Part shown: positions 27,781 through 36,981 of the stretch, piece after piece
Layout: each line of letters opens with the position of its first letter
Numbering within the stretch: position 1 is the stretch's first letter
Origin: Bacteroidales bacterium
Lineage (GTDB): Bacteria; Bacteroidota; Bacteroidia; Bacteroidales; F082
Direction of reading: 5' to 3'
Assembly: GCA_017538795.1 (NCBI GenBank)
Contig: JAFYIE010000030.1
Coordinates: 1 to 64,000 of the forward strand
DNA: 64,000 nucleotides
Program-made: the position numbers and the translations under genes
Notes under the pieces: model-generated
Database searches by the model: none
The model's input: only the letters and a program-made list of their open reading frames with translations
Told to the model about the DNA's origin: nothing

Positions 27781-28824
27781 ATGATGAACAAACGATATAT
27801 ATTGAACCAGAACGCCACGGTGCGGGATGCACTTGTGTCGCTAGATGGCAATACTCATGATTGGCAAACACTGTTTATTGTGGATGACGATGAGCGTATT
27901 GTTGGCACATTGACGGATGGCGATATTCGTCGCGGTCTTATCAAAGGAGCAGCGTTGGACGATGCAGTGAGTACAGTGATGCACACGAATTTCAAGTTTG
28001 TCAGGGAAGGCCAAAACGATGCCCAATTGCTGAAGGAGTTTAGGAACAGACAGGTTTATTTCATTCCCGTATTGGATGAACAAGATCATATTGTAAAGGT
28101 GTTCAACCTCATCAAATACCACAACTTCCTTCCTGTTGATGCGGTGCTGATGGCAGGTGGCAAGGGTGAACGACTGCGCCCGTTGACGGAAAAAACGCCC
28201 AAACCGTTGCTCCCGGTGGGTGGCAAAGCTATAATTGACCATAATATTGACCGCCTCATTTCGTATGGTTTAAAGCATATTAATGTTACGGTTAACTATC
28301 TTGGAGAACAATTAGAAGAGCATTTCCGTGAACCTCGCAACGAAGTGCAGATTCAAACTGTTCGCGAACCTAAATTTCTCGGTACCATTGGCAGCATAAA
28401 GTTTGTGCCGGAGTTCTTTAATGATACAGTGCTGGTGATGAACAGTGACTTGTTTACCAATATCAACTATGAGGATTTCTACCTGCATTTCAAAGAGCAT
28501 GATGCAGATATGAGCGTGGCTGCGGTGCCATATAGTGTTAGCGTGCCATACGGTATTTTGGATATTGAGGGGAAGAGAAACATTAAAGGTCTTATCGAGA
28601 AACCCACATACGACTACTACGCCAACGCTGGAATCTACCTGATAAAACGTTCTGCACTTGACCTTATACCTGCCGATACTATGTTCCACAGCACCGACCT
28701 CTTAGAGGCACTTGTGGCACAAGGTCGAAAAGTAATTCGCTTCCCACTCAATGGAACATGGATTGATATTGGGAACCCACAAGAATACAAGCGTGCGAAT
28801 GATTTGGTGAAGTATATGCAATAG
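27781..28824 (+). CDS. ptmE: CBS-domain sugar-1-phosphate guanylyltransferase (PtmE-like)
   Basis: A 347-residue protein with two N-terminal CBS motifs (about 5-120) and a C-terminal nucleotidyltransferase domain beginning LMAGGKGERLRPLTEKTPKP. This fusion is the hallmark of PtmE, which makes GDP-glucosamine in the GDP-dependent legionaminic acid route of Campylobacter. Its presence beside LegC, LegI, LegG and LegF favours legionaminic acid over sialic acid. The start is the ATG pair at 27781; a longer frame from TTG 27730 lies within legF. Confidence 0.88.
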   Translation: MMNKRYILNQNATVRDALVSLDGNTHDWQTLFIVDDDERIVGTLTDGDIRRGLIKGAALDDAVSTVMHTNFKFVREGQNDAQLLKEFRNRQVYFIPVLDEQDHIVKVFNLIKYHNFLPVDAVLMAGGKGERLRPLTEKTPKPLLPVGGKAIIDHNIDRLISYGLKHINVTVNYLGEQLEEHFREPRNEVQIQTVREPKFLGTIGSIKFVPEFFNDTVLVMNSDLFTNINYEDFYLHFKEHDADMSVAAVPYSVSVPYGILDIEGKRNIKGLIEKPTYDYYANAGIYLIKRSALDLIPADTMFHSTDLLEALVAQGRKVIRFPLNGTWIDIGNPQEYKRANDLVKYMQ

Positions 28825-28832
28825 AGAGTGAT

Positions 28833-28849
28833 AGCTGAAAAGTTCAGCT
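28833..28849. other. Short hairpin after the legionaminate genes
   Basis: AGCTGAA (28833-28839) and TTCAGCT (28843-28849) form a perfect seven-base stem with a three-base loop just after the ptmE stop. It lacks a following T tract, so it may be an RNA-stability element or a weak transcription stop before the AT-rich gene. Confidence 0.35.
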
Positions 28850-28956
28850 TCCACTATACAGAAGGTGGTTATGATTTGAATGATTCCAGAAACGTTTGAT
28901 ATATAAGTCAATTTTATAAAAATAACATAATATCTATATAAATAAAAATCAAGATT

Positions 28957-30441
28957 ATGTGTAACATATATAATATCAAAGGAGACCCATTTTCCAAACT
29001 AAGTGCTGAAGAAGAATTAGAAGCATTGGATTCTCTGTTTTACAAACCGGCTTTTTACAATGAGTTGATGGAATTGGCAAAAAATGGTAATAGTAGATTT
29101 ATTCTCGGGCAACGAGGAGATGGGAAATCTTCAATTATATATAAACTTGAGAAAGATTTAAAAAACCAAAATACTTTGCCCATATTAATCACTCGTTATG
29201 ATGGTTTTCCTGGAACAAATAACGAATGTTATTTTCTATATACCATAATACAGTCGTTAACATTTGAAATAGCAAAACATTTATTTGAAAAACGTAAAGA
29301 TAATAAAAGATTAAATAAAGTACAAAAAGCACAACTGTCTTTATTTATTCAAGCTTTTTATGATTCGCAAAGTGCTCCGCAATTTGTAGAATTGGCCAAA
29401 GTAATTAGAGCTAAGAAAAATAAGAAAATTTTATTTGGGTTTATAAATTCAAACATCAGATTTTTAAATAAATTAATTAATAATGCAATACAATTAACCT
29501 CTAGTTCATTAAATACATATCTTCAATTGAATGGGAATGGTACCCAGTTAGAAAACTTATTGGGAGAGTTTTCGATATCTGATATTAATACAATTAATAA
29601 AGATGATATAATTGGTTGGGGAAAAGATAAACTTGTGAAAATAATCTACAATTTAAAAGAAATAGCTATATCGCTTGGTTATAGGTCCGTCATAATCTTA
29701 TTTGATAAAATAGATGAATGTCAATTGGTCGGAACTGATGTCGAAAAAGTGGCTGAGTTTACTGCAGAAATATTGACAGATACTGATTTTTTATATATGC
29801 AAAATATTTCCATAGTGTTCAGTTTATGGTCGGAAATGAAAAATAGTCTAGGGAGCAAAGGTGTGAGATATGATAAATTTAAGTGTATTGATATAAGATG
29901 GGACACAAATGGATTGGAGAAACTTATTGATAAAAGACTATTATTCTATTCAATAGAAAAAAAGAATCCTGTTTGTTTAAAATCTTTAATTCCAGATGAA
30001 GGCGTGCGTAATGATTTGTTAATTCTTGCAAATAAATCCCCAAGGTCTTTAATTAGCTTATTAGAATATATTAGTTGTGAGGATAATAGAATTGATATAG
30101 TTGACTTTTCATTAACAGCCGTATCAAAAGGAGCGATTAAGTTTTGTAAAGAGTTTGATTATGAATCTTTATTACCTTCACGTCTTGGGAAAAGCACCGA
30201 TTTGATTAATTGGATAGATAAAGTTCTAGCTATTAAAAGAGTAAACTTTAGCCTTAAGGAAGCTAGTTTGGCATTAGGACAAACATTAAACACGACGCAA
30301 CAATATGTCGATTATTTAAAGAAAATATCTATAATTAAAGATAGTCCTCTTCCTGATGAAAGTGGAAAATCTCGTTATGATATAATAGATCCTAAAATTA
30401 AATATCTTGTTTCTCGTGGTGTTACTAGTTTGGATAGGTAA
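28957..30441 (+). CDS. P-loop ATPase with winged-helix end, probable defence cargo
   Basis: A 494-residue AAA/STAND-like ATPase. Walker A is LGQRGDGKSS near residues 50-59, and a Walker B-like IILFDKIDECQ lies near 246-256. The N-terminus (GDPFSKLSAEEELEALDSLF) recalls the Sll1717-type P-loop ATPases. The last 100 residues look like a winged helix (SLKEASLALGQTLNTTQQYV). The gene is far richer in A and T than both neighbours and interrupts a sugar operon between ptmE and rmlA, so it was probably acquired on its own. The function is unknown; single-gene phage defence is a reasonable guess from the context. Confidence 0.7.
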   Translation: MCNIYNIKGDPFSKLSAEEELEALDSLFYKPAFYNELMELAKNGNSRFILGQRGDGKSSIIYKLEKDLKNQNTLPILITRYDGFPGTNNECYFLYTIIQSLTFEIAKHLFEKRKDNKRLNKVQKAQLSLFIQAFYDSQSAPQFVELAKVIRAKKNKKILFGFINSNIRFLNKLINNAIQLTSSSLNTYLQLNGNGTQLENLLGEFSISDINTINKDDIIGWGKDKLVKIIYNLKEIAISLGYRSVIILFDKIDECQLVGTDVEKVAEFTAEILTDTDFLYMQNISIVFSLWSEMKNSLGSKGVRYDKFKCIDIRWDTNGLEKLIDKRLLFYSIEKKNPVCLKSLIPDEGVRNDLLILANKSPRSLISLLEYISCEDNRIDIVDFSLTAVSKGAIKFCKEFDYESLLPSRLGKSTDLINWIDKVLAIKRVNFSLKEASLALGQTLNTTQQYVDYLKKISIIKDSPLPDESGKSRYDIIDPKIKYLVSRGVTSLDR

Positions 30442-30552
30442 TATAAATCATTTAACGGATTACAACCTATATACATATAGCAATTAAATGTCCAATAAAA
30501 CAAGATACTTATTATCCATAATAGTAAACAAAAATAATCAAATCTTGAAAAT

Positions 30553-31470
30553 ATGAAAGGTATAGTATTAGCAGGCGGCTCAGGTACTCGCCTTTATCCG
30601 ATTACAAAGGGTGTTAGCAAACAATTATTACCAATTTATGATAAGCCAATGGTTTATTATCCTATTTCAGTCTTAATGTTGGCGGGAATTCGTGATATTC
30701 TCATTATTTCAACACCTTATGACCTCCCAGGATTCAAGCGTTTGCTTGGTGATGGCAGCGACTATGGTGTGCACTTTGAGTATGCTGAGCAACCTTCACC
30801 CGACGGCCTGGCACAGGCTTTCATCATCGGTGAGAAGTTCATAGGCAACGACAGCGCATGCCTCGTGCTGGGCGATAACATCTTCTACGGTGCCGGCTTT
30901 ACTACATTGCTGCAAAACGCCGTGAAGGATGCCGAAGAAAACAAGAAGGCTACAGTGTTCGGCTATTGGGTGAGTAACCCGGAGCGTTACGGTGTAGCTG
31001 AGTTCGACAAGCAAGGCAACTGCCTCAGCATTGAGGAGAAACCGAAAGAGCCGAAGAGCAACTATGCTGTTGTGGGTTTGTATTTCTATCCAAATAAAGT
31101 TGTTAACGTTGCAAAGACCATTAAACCATCAGCAAGAGGTGAACTAGAAATCACAACAGTTAATCAGCGTTTTCTTGAAGATGGAGAATTGAAGGTTCAA
31201 GTCTTTGGTCGTGGCTTTGCATGGCTGGATACCGGAACACACGATAGTTTGTCGGAAGCATCCACCTTTGTTGAGGTTATCGAAAAACGTCAAGGTTTGA
31301 AAGTGGCTTGCTTGGAAGGTATTGCTTATCGCAATGGCTGGATTACTGAAGAAAAGATGCGCGAATTGGCAAAACCGATGTTGAAGAATCAGTATGGTCA
31401 ATACCTCCTGAAAGTTATTGACGAAAAGAAAGCGGAAATCGATTCCGATTCATTCCGTTACAAAGAATAA
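30553..31470 (+). CDS. rmlA: Glucose-1-phosphate thymidylyltransferase
   Basis: A 305-residue RmlA that joins glucose-1-phosphate and dTTP to give dTDP-glucose. The signature [20 protein letters not shown] is at 6-25, with [18 protein letters not shown] following and DTGTHDSL late in the protein. It provides the start of the dTDP-sugar route used by FdtA and FdtB. The second gene of that route, rmlB (4,6-dehydratase), is not in this window. Confidence 0.95.
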   Translation: MKGIVLAGGSGTRLYPITKGVSKQLLPIYDKPMVYYPISVLMLAGIRDILIISTPYDLPGFKRLLGDGSDYGVHFEYAEQPSPDGLAQAFIIGEKFIGNDSACLVLGDNIFYGAGFTTLLQNAVKDAEENKKATVFGYWVSNPERYGVAEFDKQGNCLSIEEKPKEPKSNYAVVGLYFYPNKVVNVAKTIKPSARGELEITTVNQRFLEDGELKVQVFGRGFAWLDTGTHDSLSEASTFVEVIEKRQGLKVACLEGIAYRNGWITEEKMRELAKPMLKNQYGQYLLKVIDEKKAEIDSDSFRYKE

Positions 31471-31482
31471 TTGTAATTGATT

Positions 31483-32379
31483 ATGGTAACAGTTGAAGAC
31501 GTAAAGATAATTGAACTCCCCAAGTTCCTTGATGCGAGGGGCAACCTCTCTTTTGCCGAACAATTGAACCACATCCCGTTTGAGATTAAGCGGACATATT
31601 GGATTTACGATGTGCCGGGCGGTGAGGAGCGTGGCGGGCATGCTTTCAAGGAAAATCAGGAATTTATTGTGGCTTTGTCGGGGGCATTCGACGTAGTGGT
31701 TGACGATGGAGAAAACAAGAAAACATATACTCTAAATCGTTCCTATTACGGTCTTTATATTCCGCAATGTTTGTGGCGTACAATCGAAAATTTTTCCACC
31801 AATTCGCTGGCCTTGGAGTTTGGCTCGTTGCACTATGATGTGAACGATTATATCTATGAGTATGAGGAGTACCGTCGCTATCGCGAAGATGAAAGAGTTC
31901 AAGAGTTTAAAGACTCAAAAGTCCAAGGGTTTGAACAACTTAAACCACTTGAACCTGTACGCAAATACAACGTCTTCGATTGCACCATGGTCGAATTGGA
32001 TAAGCACCACAGCGATCGTAAGGGCAATTTAACAGTAGTTGAAAATGGCAAAACACTTCCGTTTGATGTAAAACGTGTATATTATCTTTACGATGTGCCT
32101 GGTGGCGAGAATCGAGGCTCTCATGCCCACAAGGAGTTGAGTCAATTAATCATTGCTGCGTCAGGTTCATTTACTGTTACTTTAGATGACGGCAAATGTA
32201 AACGTAGCTTCTTTTTAAACCGTCCATATCAAGGTTTGTATGTGAAGCCTGGGATGTGGCGTGACTTGGAAGACTTCTCATCTGGTGCTGTGTGCATGGT
32301 GCTGGCGAGTGATGTGTATATTAAGGATGATTATATTAGAGATTATCAAGAATTTTTGGAGTTTAGAGCTTCTGAATGA
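31483..32379 (+). CDS. fdtA: Tandem double-domain FdtA/WxcM-like 3,4-ketoisomerase
   Basis: A 298-residue protein made of two FdtA-like cupins (about 1-135 and 160-298), where the known enzyme has one. FdtA isomerises dTDP-4-keto-6-deoxyglucose to a 3-keto sugar for FdtB. The C-terminal unit keeps the active-site pair His214 and His216 (GSHAHKEL), but the N-terminal unit reads His53-Ala-Phe55, losing the second histidine. The link between the units (codons at 31893-31955) is built of GTTCAAG/TTTAAAG-like repeats resembling an intergenic repeat, which suggests two adjacent genes fused. The start is the ATG at 31483; TTG at 31477 is possible. Confidence 0.87.
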   Translation: MVTVEDVKIIELPKFLDARGNLSFAEQLNHIPFEIKRTYWIYDVPGGEERGGHAFKENQEFIVALSGAFDVVVDDGENKKTYTLNRSYYGLYIPQCLWRTIENFSTNSLALEFGSLHYDVNDYIYEYEEYRRYREDERVQEFKDSKVQGFEQLKPLEPVRKYNVFDCTMVELDKHHSDRKGNLTVVENGKTLPFDVKRVYYLYDVPGGENRGSHAHKELSQLIIAASGSFTVTLDDGKCKRSFFLNRPYQGLYVKPGMWRDLEDFSSGAVCMVLASDVYIKDDYIRDYQEFLEFRASE

Positions 32380-32400
32380 CAATTATCAATAGCACATCTT

Positions 32401-32787
32401 ATGATTATAAATAAAGGCATGTTAGATGATTTAACGAGGCAGGCTCAAAGCTCGCCTCGTTTGCGCATGAACCTAGACTTACGCAACTCTGCTGATGATA
32501 ATTCTCAGCGAATGCTCAATGCTATTGAACCAGGCACGGTGTTACCAATTCATCGCCATATGAATAGTTCGGTAACGATAGTGTGTGTGCGTGGTCATTT
32601 TGAGGAATACTACTACGATGATAACGGTAACCTAATAGAAACTATCGATATGCGGCCAGGTATTGTGCTTAACTTGCCCGCAGGTCAATGGCACAGCATC
32701 CAATCACTCGAAAGCGGCACCGTGCTTTTGGAATGCCAAGACGGAAAGTGGGAGCCGCTTCAGGATGTGGACATCCTTTCGCTATAG
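32401..32787 (+). CDS. wbuC: WbuC-family cupin
   Basis: A 128-residue WbuC-type cupin metalloprotein. The metal-binding segment is LPIHRHMNSSVTIVCVRGHF near 52-71, and LPAGQWHSIQSLESGTVLLE closes the barrel. WbuC proteins are widespread in O-antigen loci but their reaction is not established. Two decayed copies of its 3' end occur at 35945-36019 and 37765-37899. The gene is followed by a repeat-rich gap and then a cargo gene. Confidence 0.85.
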   Translation: MIINKGMLDDLTRQAQSSPRLRMNLDLRNSADDNSQRMLNAIEPGTVLPIHRHMNSSVTIVCVRGHFEEYYYDDNGNLIETIDMRPGIVLNLPAGQWHSIQSLESGTVLLECQDGKWEPLQDVDILSL

Positions 32788-32873
32788 TTGAGAGTTTAAG
32801 GTGTTTAAGGGTTCAAAAGTTCAATGGAGATGACACAGGACGAGGCAAGCACAAAAACCAATACATATAATAG
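32788..32873. repeat. Low-complexity intergenic repeat
   Basis: The first 40 bases after wbuC are made of degenerate units such as GAGTTTAAGG, TGTTTAAGGG and TTCAAAAGTTCAA. The same kind of sequence is found as coding linker inside the double FdtA gene (31893-31955). Confidence 0.5.
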
Positions 32874-34676
32874 ATGATGGAAAAACTCGAATTTCCCAAA
32901 TGTGCAGTGTTTTATACCAGAACTTCTGATGGGTTGTTGAAAGCAAGTGATATTCGCAATGCGTTTAATGCCATATCAGCGAAAAGGTATGGTGATTTGT
33001 ATGGTGGAAAGTTTGTTGTTCAACAACAATATCATGGGTTTGAGGAAATTCGATATTCATTCTGTGCTTTTAAGAAAAGAACTAAACCTTCATGCTTTGC
33101 TGAAATGCCAGACTCAGTGTGGCAAGAAGTGAAGTTTGCATACGTGGTTATAGTTGAGTATGATGGTTATGTCGCGATTAGTCGTAAGCTTGTTCCACAA
33201 CTGAAAGAAATAAATGGCTGTCTTAAGGAAATTGACTATCAGAAAATGTCGTCTGCTTTTATTACAGACACAACTCAATACCAAAAGATAGGACTGAAGA
33301 ATCTGGATATGTCTGATACGGCTATTCGGGGAAAAAGTATTGAAGCAATTAATCTAGTTGATAATTTTTCAACTACTGGCGCCAATAACTTTGTGCTAAA
33401 CCAATGCCGTCTCTTGAACAGCGACGGGATTGTATCTTTAGCAATGAATAGCTCAAAGGTGAATAGACTTAGCGACAAAGATGATTTTGGCTCTTTTTTG
33501 ACATGGGTAAAGGGCGTTGTTGGCTGCTTTAAATCCTGTGTGGCAAAGCAATCATTTCTTACGGCCTTCGCTGAGTCTATTGACTATGATAGTGAACGTA
33601 ACAAATTAATCCCAGCGAGTATTCTTTTCTATCCCAACGAACTCTTAACAGCCTTTGATAATGGTCTTTATGATAAGGTGATTGTCAAAGTGGGTGATAT
33701 AGAAAAAAATTGTCCTTTTTCCTTAACAGACATCTTAAAGAAAGTAGATTTATGCAGACCTATCGAGAAGCAAGGAGGCGATTATGTGATAGTAACAAAA
33801 GAGCGAAAGCCCATATACCTCCAAATGGCGAAAGGCAAGATTAAGGTGAAAAGTGAAAAATACAATGCAATCCATCTTGTGAAATCTGACGGAGAAAGTG
33901 AGTCTCTGATTGACTACGTCAACAGCAACACTCCCTATGTAGTGTATTTTGACCAATATGAATACCGCTACACTAATAGAAAACTTTTTAAAGATAATTC
34001 ACTCTTGGGTAATCTTGAACAGTTTACTAGCGTGTTTGACATCAAATCACGTTTAGCAACAGATAGTACAACCAGTGAGAAAGGTAACTTCTCAAACGCC
34101 CACACGGTTTTTGACCCCTCTTCAGAGTTTGCCTTTTTCGAAGATGAGTATATGGGGGAGTATGACGAGTTTATCTGCGACGATTTAGGAAAAGAATGGG
34201 CTGACCATATTGGCATTGCAGATGGTCGCGTTTCATTCTTCCTGTCGAAGTATCATGATAGTCAGTTTTCGGCAACAAGTTTTCAAGATGTGGTTGGACA
34301 AGCTTTGAAAAATCTGGGCAATATGAAACCTGATGCAGTTGTGCTTGAGTCGCGCCATGATGATTGGAACAAAAACTACAATGCAGAGCATGCTAATACG
34401 AAGATTCCCAGATTGAGAAAAGGAACATCGGTCAGGGTTGCAATTGATCGTTGGAAAAAGGCCATATTGAACCCTAATCTGAGAAGAGATATGTATTTGA
34501 TCATTAATTTCATTGCAAAGGATCATTTGGTGAATAATTTGAGTAGAATGCAGGCGGGTGAGATTTTTGGTGAACGAAAGCAGACGGTACAAATCCTATG
34601 GTTGGTGTCATCACTGATATCCCAATGCCATGAACAAGGCGTTGGAATACATATCGTTTGTAAAGAAAAAGATTAG
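32874..34676 (+). CDS. Large protein of unknown family, possible nuclease-like defence protein
   Basis: A 600-residue protein (start ATG 32874, or the adjacent ATG at 32877) that I do not recognise. Its most conserved-looking part is at 430-480: DEFICDDLGKEWADHI, then a strand ending in Lys459 and a FQDVVGQALKNLG helix. An acidic pair followed by a lysine-bearing strand and a glutamine helix resembles the core of some restriction-type nucleases, but no standard motif is complete. There is no signal peptide or membrane segment. It sits as a single gene between wbuC and the CapD-like gene, in a place where the other WbuC tails are also followed by foreign genes. Confidence 0.55.
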   Translation: MMEKLEFPKCAVFYTRTSDGLLKASDIRNAFNAISAKRYGDLYGGKFVVQQQYHGFEEIRYSFCAFKKRTKPSCFAEMPDSVWQEVKFAYVVIVEYDGYVAISRKLVPQLKEINGCLKEIDYQKMSSAFITDTTQYQKIGLKNLDMSDTAIRGKSIEAINLVDNFSTTGANNFVLNQCRLLNSDGIVSLAMNSSKVNRLSDKDDFGSFLTWVKGVVGCFKSCVAKQSFLTAFAESIDYDSERNKLIPASILFYPNELLTAFDNGLYDKVIVKVGDIEKNCPFSLTDILKKVDLCRPIEKQGGDYVIVTKERKPIYLQMAKGKIKVKSEKYNAIHLVKSDGESESLIDYVNSNTPYVVYFDQYEYRYTNRKLFKDNSLLGNLEQFTSVFDIKSRLATDSTTSEKGNFSNAHTVFDPSSEFAFFEDEYMGEYDEFICDDLGKEWADHIGIADGRVSFFLSKYHDSQFSATSFQDVVGQALKNLGNMKPDAVVLESRHDDWNKNYNAEHANTKIPRLRKGTSVRVAIDRWKKAILNPNLRRDMYLIINFIAKDHLVNNLSRMQAGEIFGERKQTVQILWLVSSLISQCHEQGVGIHIVCKEKD

Positions 34677-34735
34677 GTGGCAATATCCTCTTTGAATAAT
34701 TTAAATTATAGTGAAATAAAAATCAAATTACAAAT

Positions 34736-35944
34736 ATGTTCAATTTAGACAAGTTTATCGCTGACTCTGTGACGTTTCGCCCGAGCAGCATGTTTGAAGC
34801 AGATATTCAGGCGAATGCCGCAACTTTGACTCGTGAGATTGAGGGGAAATCGGTATGTGTGATAGGTGGCGCAGGCAGCATTGGCTCATCGTTTATCAAG
34901 GCCGTGCTGAGATTTAAGCCCGGCAAGGTGGTGGTGGTTGACCTCAACGAGAACGGCCTGGCCGAATTGGTGCGCGACGTGCGCTCCACTCATGGTCTCT
35001 ATGTGCCCCACGAGTTCCGCTGCTACACCCTCAACTTTGCCGACCCCATCTTCGAGCGCATCTTCCGTGAGGAGAAGGGATTCGACATCGTGGCCAACTT
35101 CTCGGCCCACAAGCATGTGCGCTCCGAGAAAGACCGCTACAGCGTGCAAGCACTGATAGAAAACAATGACATCAAGGCAAAGAAGTTGATGGATTTGCTC
35201 ACCGTTTATCCTCCGAAGCACTTCTTCTGCGTCTCGACCGACAAGGCCGCCAACCCCGTCAACATCATGGGCGCCTCCAAGCGCATCATGGAAGACCTGG
35301 TGATGGCCTACAACAAGTACTTCAAGGTTACAACCGCCCGCTTCGCCAATGTGGCCTTCTCGAACGGCTCCCTGCCCGACGGCTGGATTCACCGTTTGCA
35401 GAAGAAGCAACCGTTGGTGGCCCCATCGGACGTGAAGCGTTACTTCGTGTCGCCCCAGGAGAGCGGCCAAATCTGCATGCTGGCTTGCATCCTCGGCAAC
35501 GGCGGCGAGGTGTTCTTTCCCAAGCTGGGCGAAGACCAGATGCTCACCTTCTCGGCCATCTGTGATGAATTTGTAAAGGCCGAAGGTTTCGAGAAGAAAC
35601 AATGCGCCAACGATGCGGAGGCAGTTGCGTACGCGGCTAACATGGGATATGAAAGCGCGACCTATCCTGTAGTTTACTTTGGCTCTGACACTACTGGCGA
35701 GAAAGCCTACGAGGAGTTTTACGTCCCCGGCGAGAAGATTGACATGCATCGTTTCCAAGCCCTTGGCGTAGTTGAGCAAACCACCCGTCACGACATGGCC
35801 GAAGTGAACGGCTTCTTCACGAAGCTGGAATCCCTCTTTGCCAATCCCGACTTCACCAAAGCCCAAGTAGTGGAAGCCATCAAGGAGTTCATCCCGAACT
35901 TCGAGCATGAGGAGAAGGGTAAGAATCTGGATCAGAAGATGTAG
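34736..35944 (+). CDS. CapD-like nucleotide-sugar 4,6-dehydratase/epimerase
   Basis: A 402-residue extended SDR of the Polysacc_synt_2 (CapD/FlaA1) group. The NAD-binding motif is VIGGAGSIGSSFIKAVL near 40-56 and the active-site block is STDKAANPVNIMGASKR near 167-183, where Met replaces the usual tyrosine as in that group. It probably acts on UDP-GlcNAc. No LegB dehydratase is otherwise present, so this gene may fill that role for the legionaminic pathway; that is inference. The last 17 bases are repeated at 37724-37740, and a decayed WbuC tail follows at once. Confidence 0.82.
   Translation: MFNLDKFIADSVTFRPSSMFEADIQANAATLTREIEGKSVCVIGGAGSIGSSFIKAVLRFKPGKVVVVDLNENGLAELVRDVRSTHGLYVPHEFRCYTLNFADPIFERIFREEKGFDIVANFSAHKHVRSEKDRYSVQALIENNDIKAKKLMDLLTVYPPKHFFCVSTDKAANPVNIMGASKRIMEDLVMAYNKYFKVTTARFANVAFSNGSLPDGWIHRLQKKQPLVAPSDVKRYFVSPQESGQICMLACILGNGGEVFFPKLGEDQMLTFSAICDEFVKAEGFEKKQCANDAEAVAYAANMGYESATYPVVYFGSDTTGEKAYEEFYVPGEKIDMHRFQALGVVEQTTRHDMAEVNGFFTKLESLFANPDFTKAQVVEAIKEFIPNFEHEEKGKNLDQKM
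35928..35944 (+). repeat. Direct repeat, copy 1 (3' end of the CapD-like gene)
   Basis: TGGATCAGAAGATGTAG covers the final codons of the CapD-like gene. A copy with one mismatch lies at 37724-37740, 1.8 kb downstream. Both copies are followed by a decayed WbuC 3' end, and the DNA between them carries two defence-type genes. Confidence 0.75.
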
Positions 35945-36019
35945 ATCGGCACAATGCTGTTGAAAGTGAAAGACTGAATATGGGAACCGATTAAGGAAGA
36001 GGATATGATGGAATTGTAA
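35945..36019 (+). pseudogene. Decayed WbuC 3' end, copy 1
   Basis: Read in the frame beginning GGC at 35948, this gives G-T-M-L-L-K-V-K-D-stop-I-W-E-P-I-K-E-E-D-M-M-E-L-stop, which lines up without gaps with the C-terminus of the intact WbuC at 32401 and with the remnant at 37825-37899 (54 of 75 bases identical by my count). There is an internal stop and no start, so it is a relic. A defence-type gene begins 34 bases later. Confidence 0.8.
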
Positions 36020-36052
36020 AAGGTTATAGGTTAATAGATATAGAGGCAATAT

Positions 36053-36910
36053 ATGTTCAATTCCGGATTGATGATTCGAATAGGCAGAACCGAAGAAATT
36101 GAAAAACAATACCGTGAGTGTTATATTCGATTCAGTTGTCCTGCTAATTGGATTAATTATGCCAGTAATCATGCTCCTGGAATTGCCTATAAATATGAAG
36201 CAATATTTGCACACGTTGACAAATTTGATCCACGGTTGTGGATGACATGTAGCGACGGCGCTCCTTTATATGGTGCTTTGTGGAGAAGCGAAAACTCGGA
36301 TGGTACAATATATGCGCGTTATCTTTATTCTTGTTTGGTTCCAACGGTTTGTTTTTATTCGCTTGGAATAAGTAAATTAGCCAAACAAATGGGAATTAAA
36401 GACAATCAACCGGGACGTATAACCATAGATTTGCGTAGTTATTACAAAGCAATGAACGTTTGTCCGGAAGAGTTGAGTGTTTTAGTTATTAGATTTCCTG
36501 GGTTATTTATTCCAGAATTACGGCGTGAAATTCCCAATGCAGTAAAAACGGCCAATAATATTGAAAAAGCAGACTTCAATGCAGATAATTCCCTGGCGGT
36601 AAAATACGTGAAATACGATTTTGACATTAACGAAATGTTCTTTAATCTTCATCCCTATGATGAAATTTTTAGGAAGCAACCTGAGTATAAAGAACAACAC
36701 GAAGCACGAATGATTATTCCTAATGTGAGTTTTCTCAGGAATCCGATATATTTCCCATCATTATATCATGATAACGAAATGAATGTCCCTGTTCCAGGAT
36801 TACAAAGTTATTCGTTTATATATCCAGCATCGAGATGCAAAACAATGGCATTTGAAAATTTTACCCAAAACCTCAAACGATACGATATCCTTTGTGGAGA
36901 TAAAGAATAA
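36053..36910 (+). CDS. Protein of unknown function, DUF2971-like
   Basis: A 285-residue soluble protein without signal peptide. The N-terminal YRECYIRFSCPANWINYAS and the later KEQHEARMII recall the two conserved ends of DUF2971 proteins, a family often met in defence islands, but the match is weak. The gene is AT-rich and lies between the two WbuC relics with the AbiGi-like gene. It may be the partner of that gene, 71 bases downstream. Confidence 0.5.
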   Translation: MFNSGLMIRIGRTEEIEKQYRECYIRFSCPANWINYASNHAPGIAYKYEAIFAHVDKFDPRLWMTCSDGAPLYGALWRSENSDGTIYARYLYSCLVPTVCFYSLGISKLAKQMGIKDNQPGRITIDLRSYYKAMNVCPEELSVLVIRFPGLFIPELRREIPNAVKTANNIEKADFNADNSLAVKYVKYDFDINEMFFNLHPYDEIFRKQPEYKEQHEARMIIPNVSFLRNPIYFPSLYHDNEMNVPVPGLQSYSFIYPASRCKTMAFENFTQNLKRYDILCGDKE

Positions 36911-36981
36911 GACTAACCGATACATGAGCAAACACAAAATCAAGTTTGCTTGAACTTATAATACTATAATAAATCTTTATT

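Noticed and set aside
34886-36214. A 442-codon open frame on the reverse strand opposite the CapD-like gene.
   Set aside because: It lies antisense to a gene with clear NAD-binding and active-site motifs, crosses the WbuC relic and the start of the next gene, and its protein is a low-complexity mix of His, Val, Leu and Gly with no motif.
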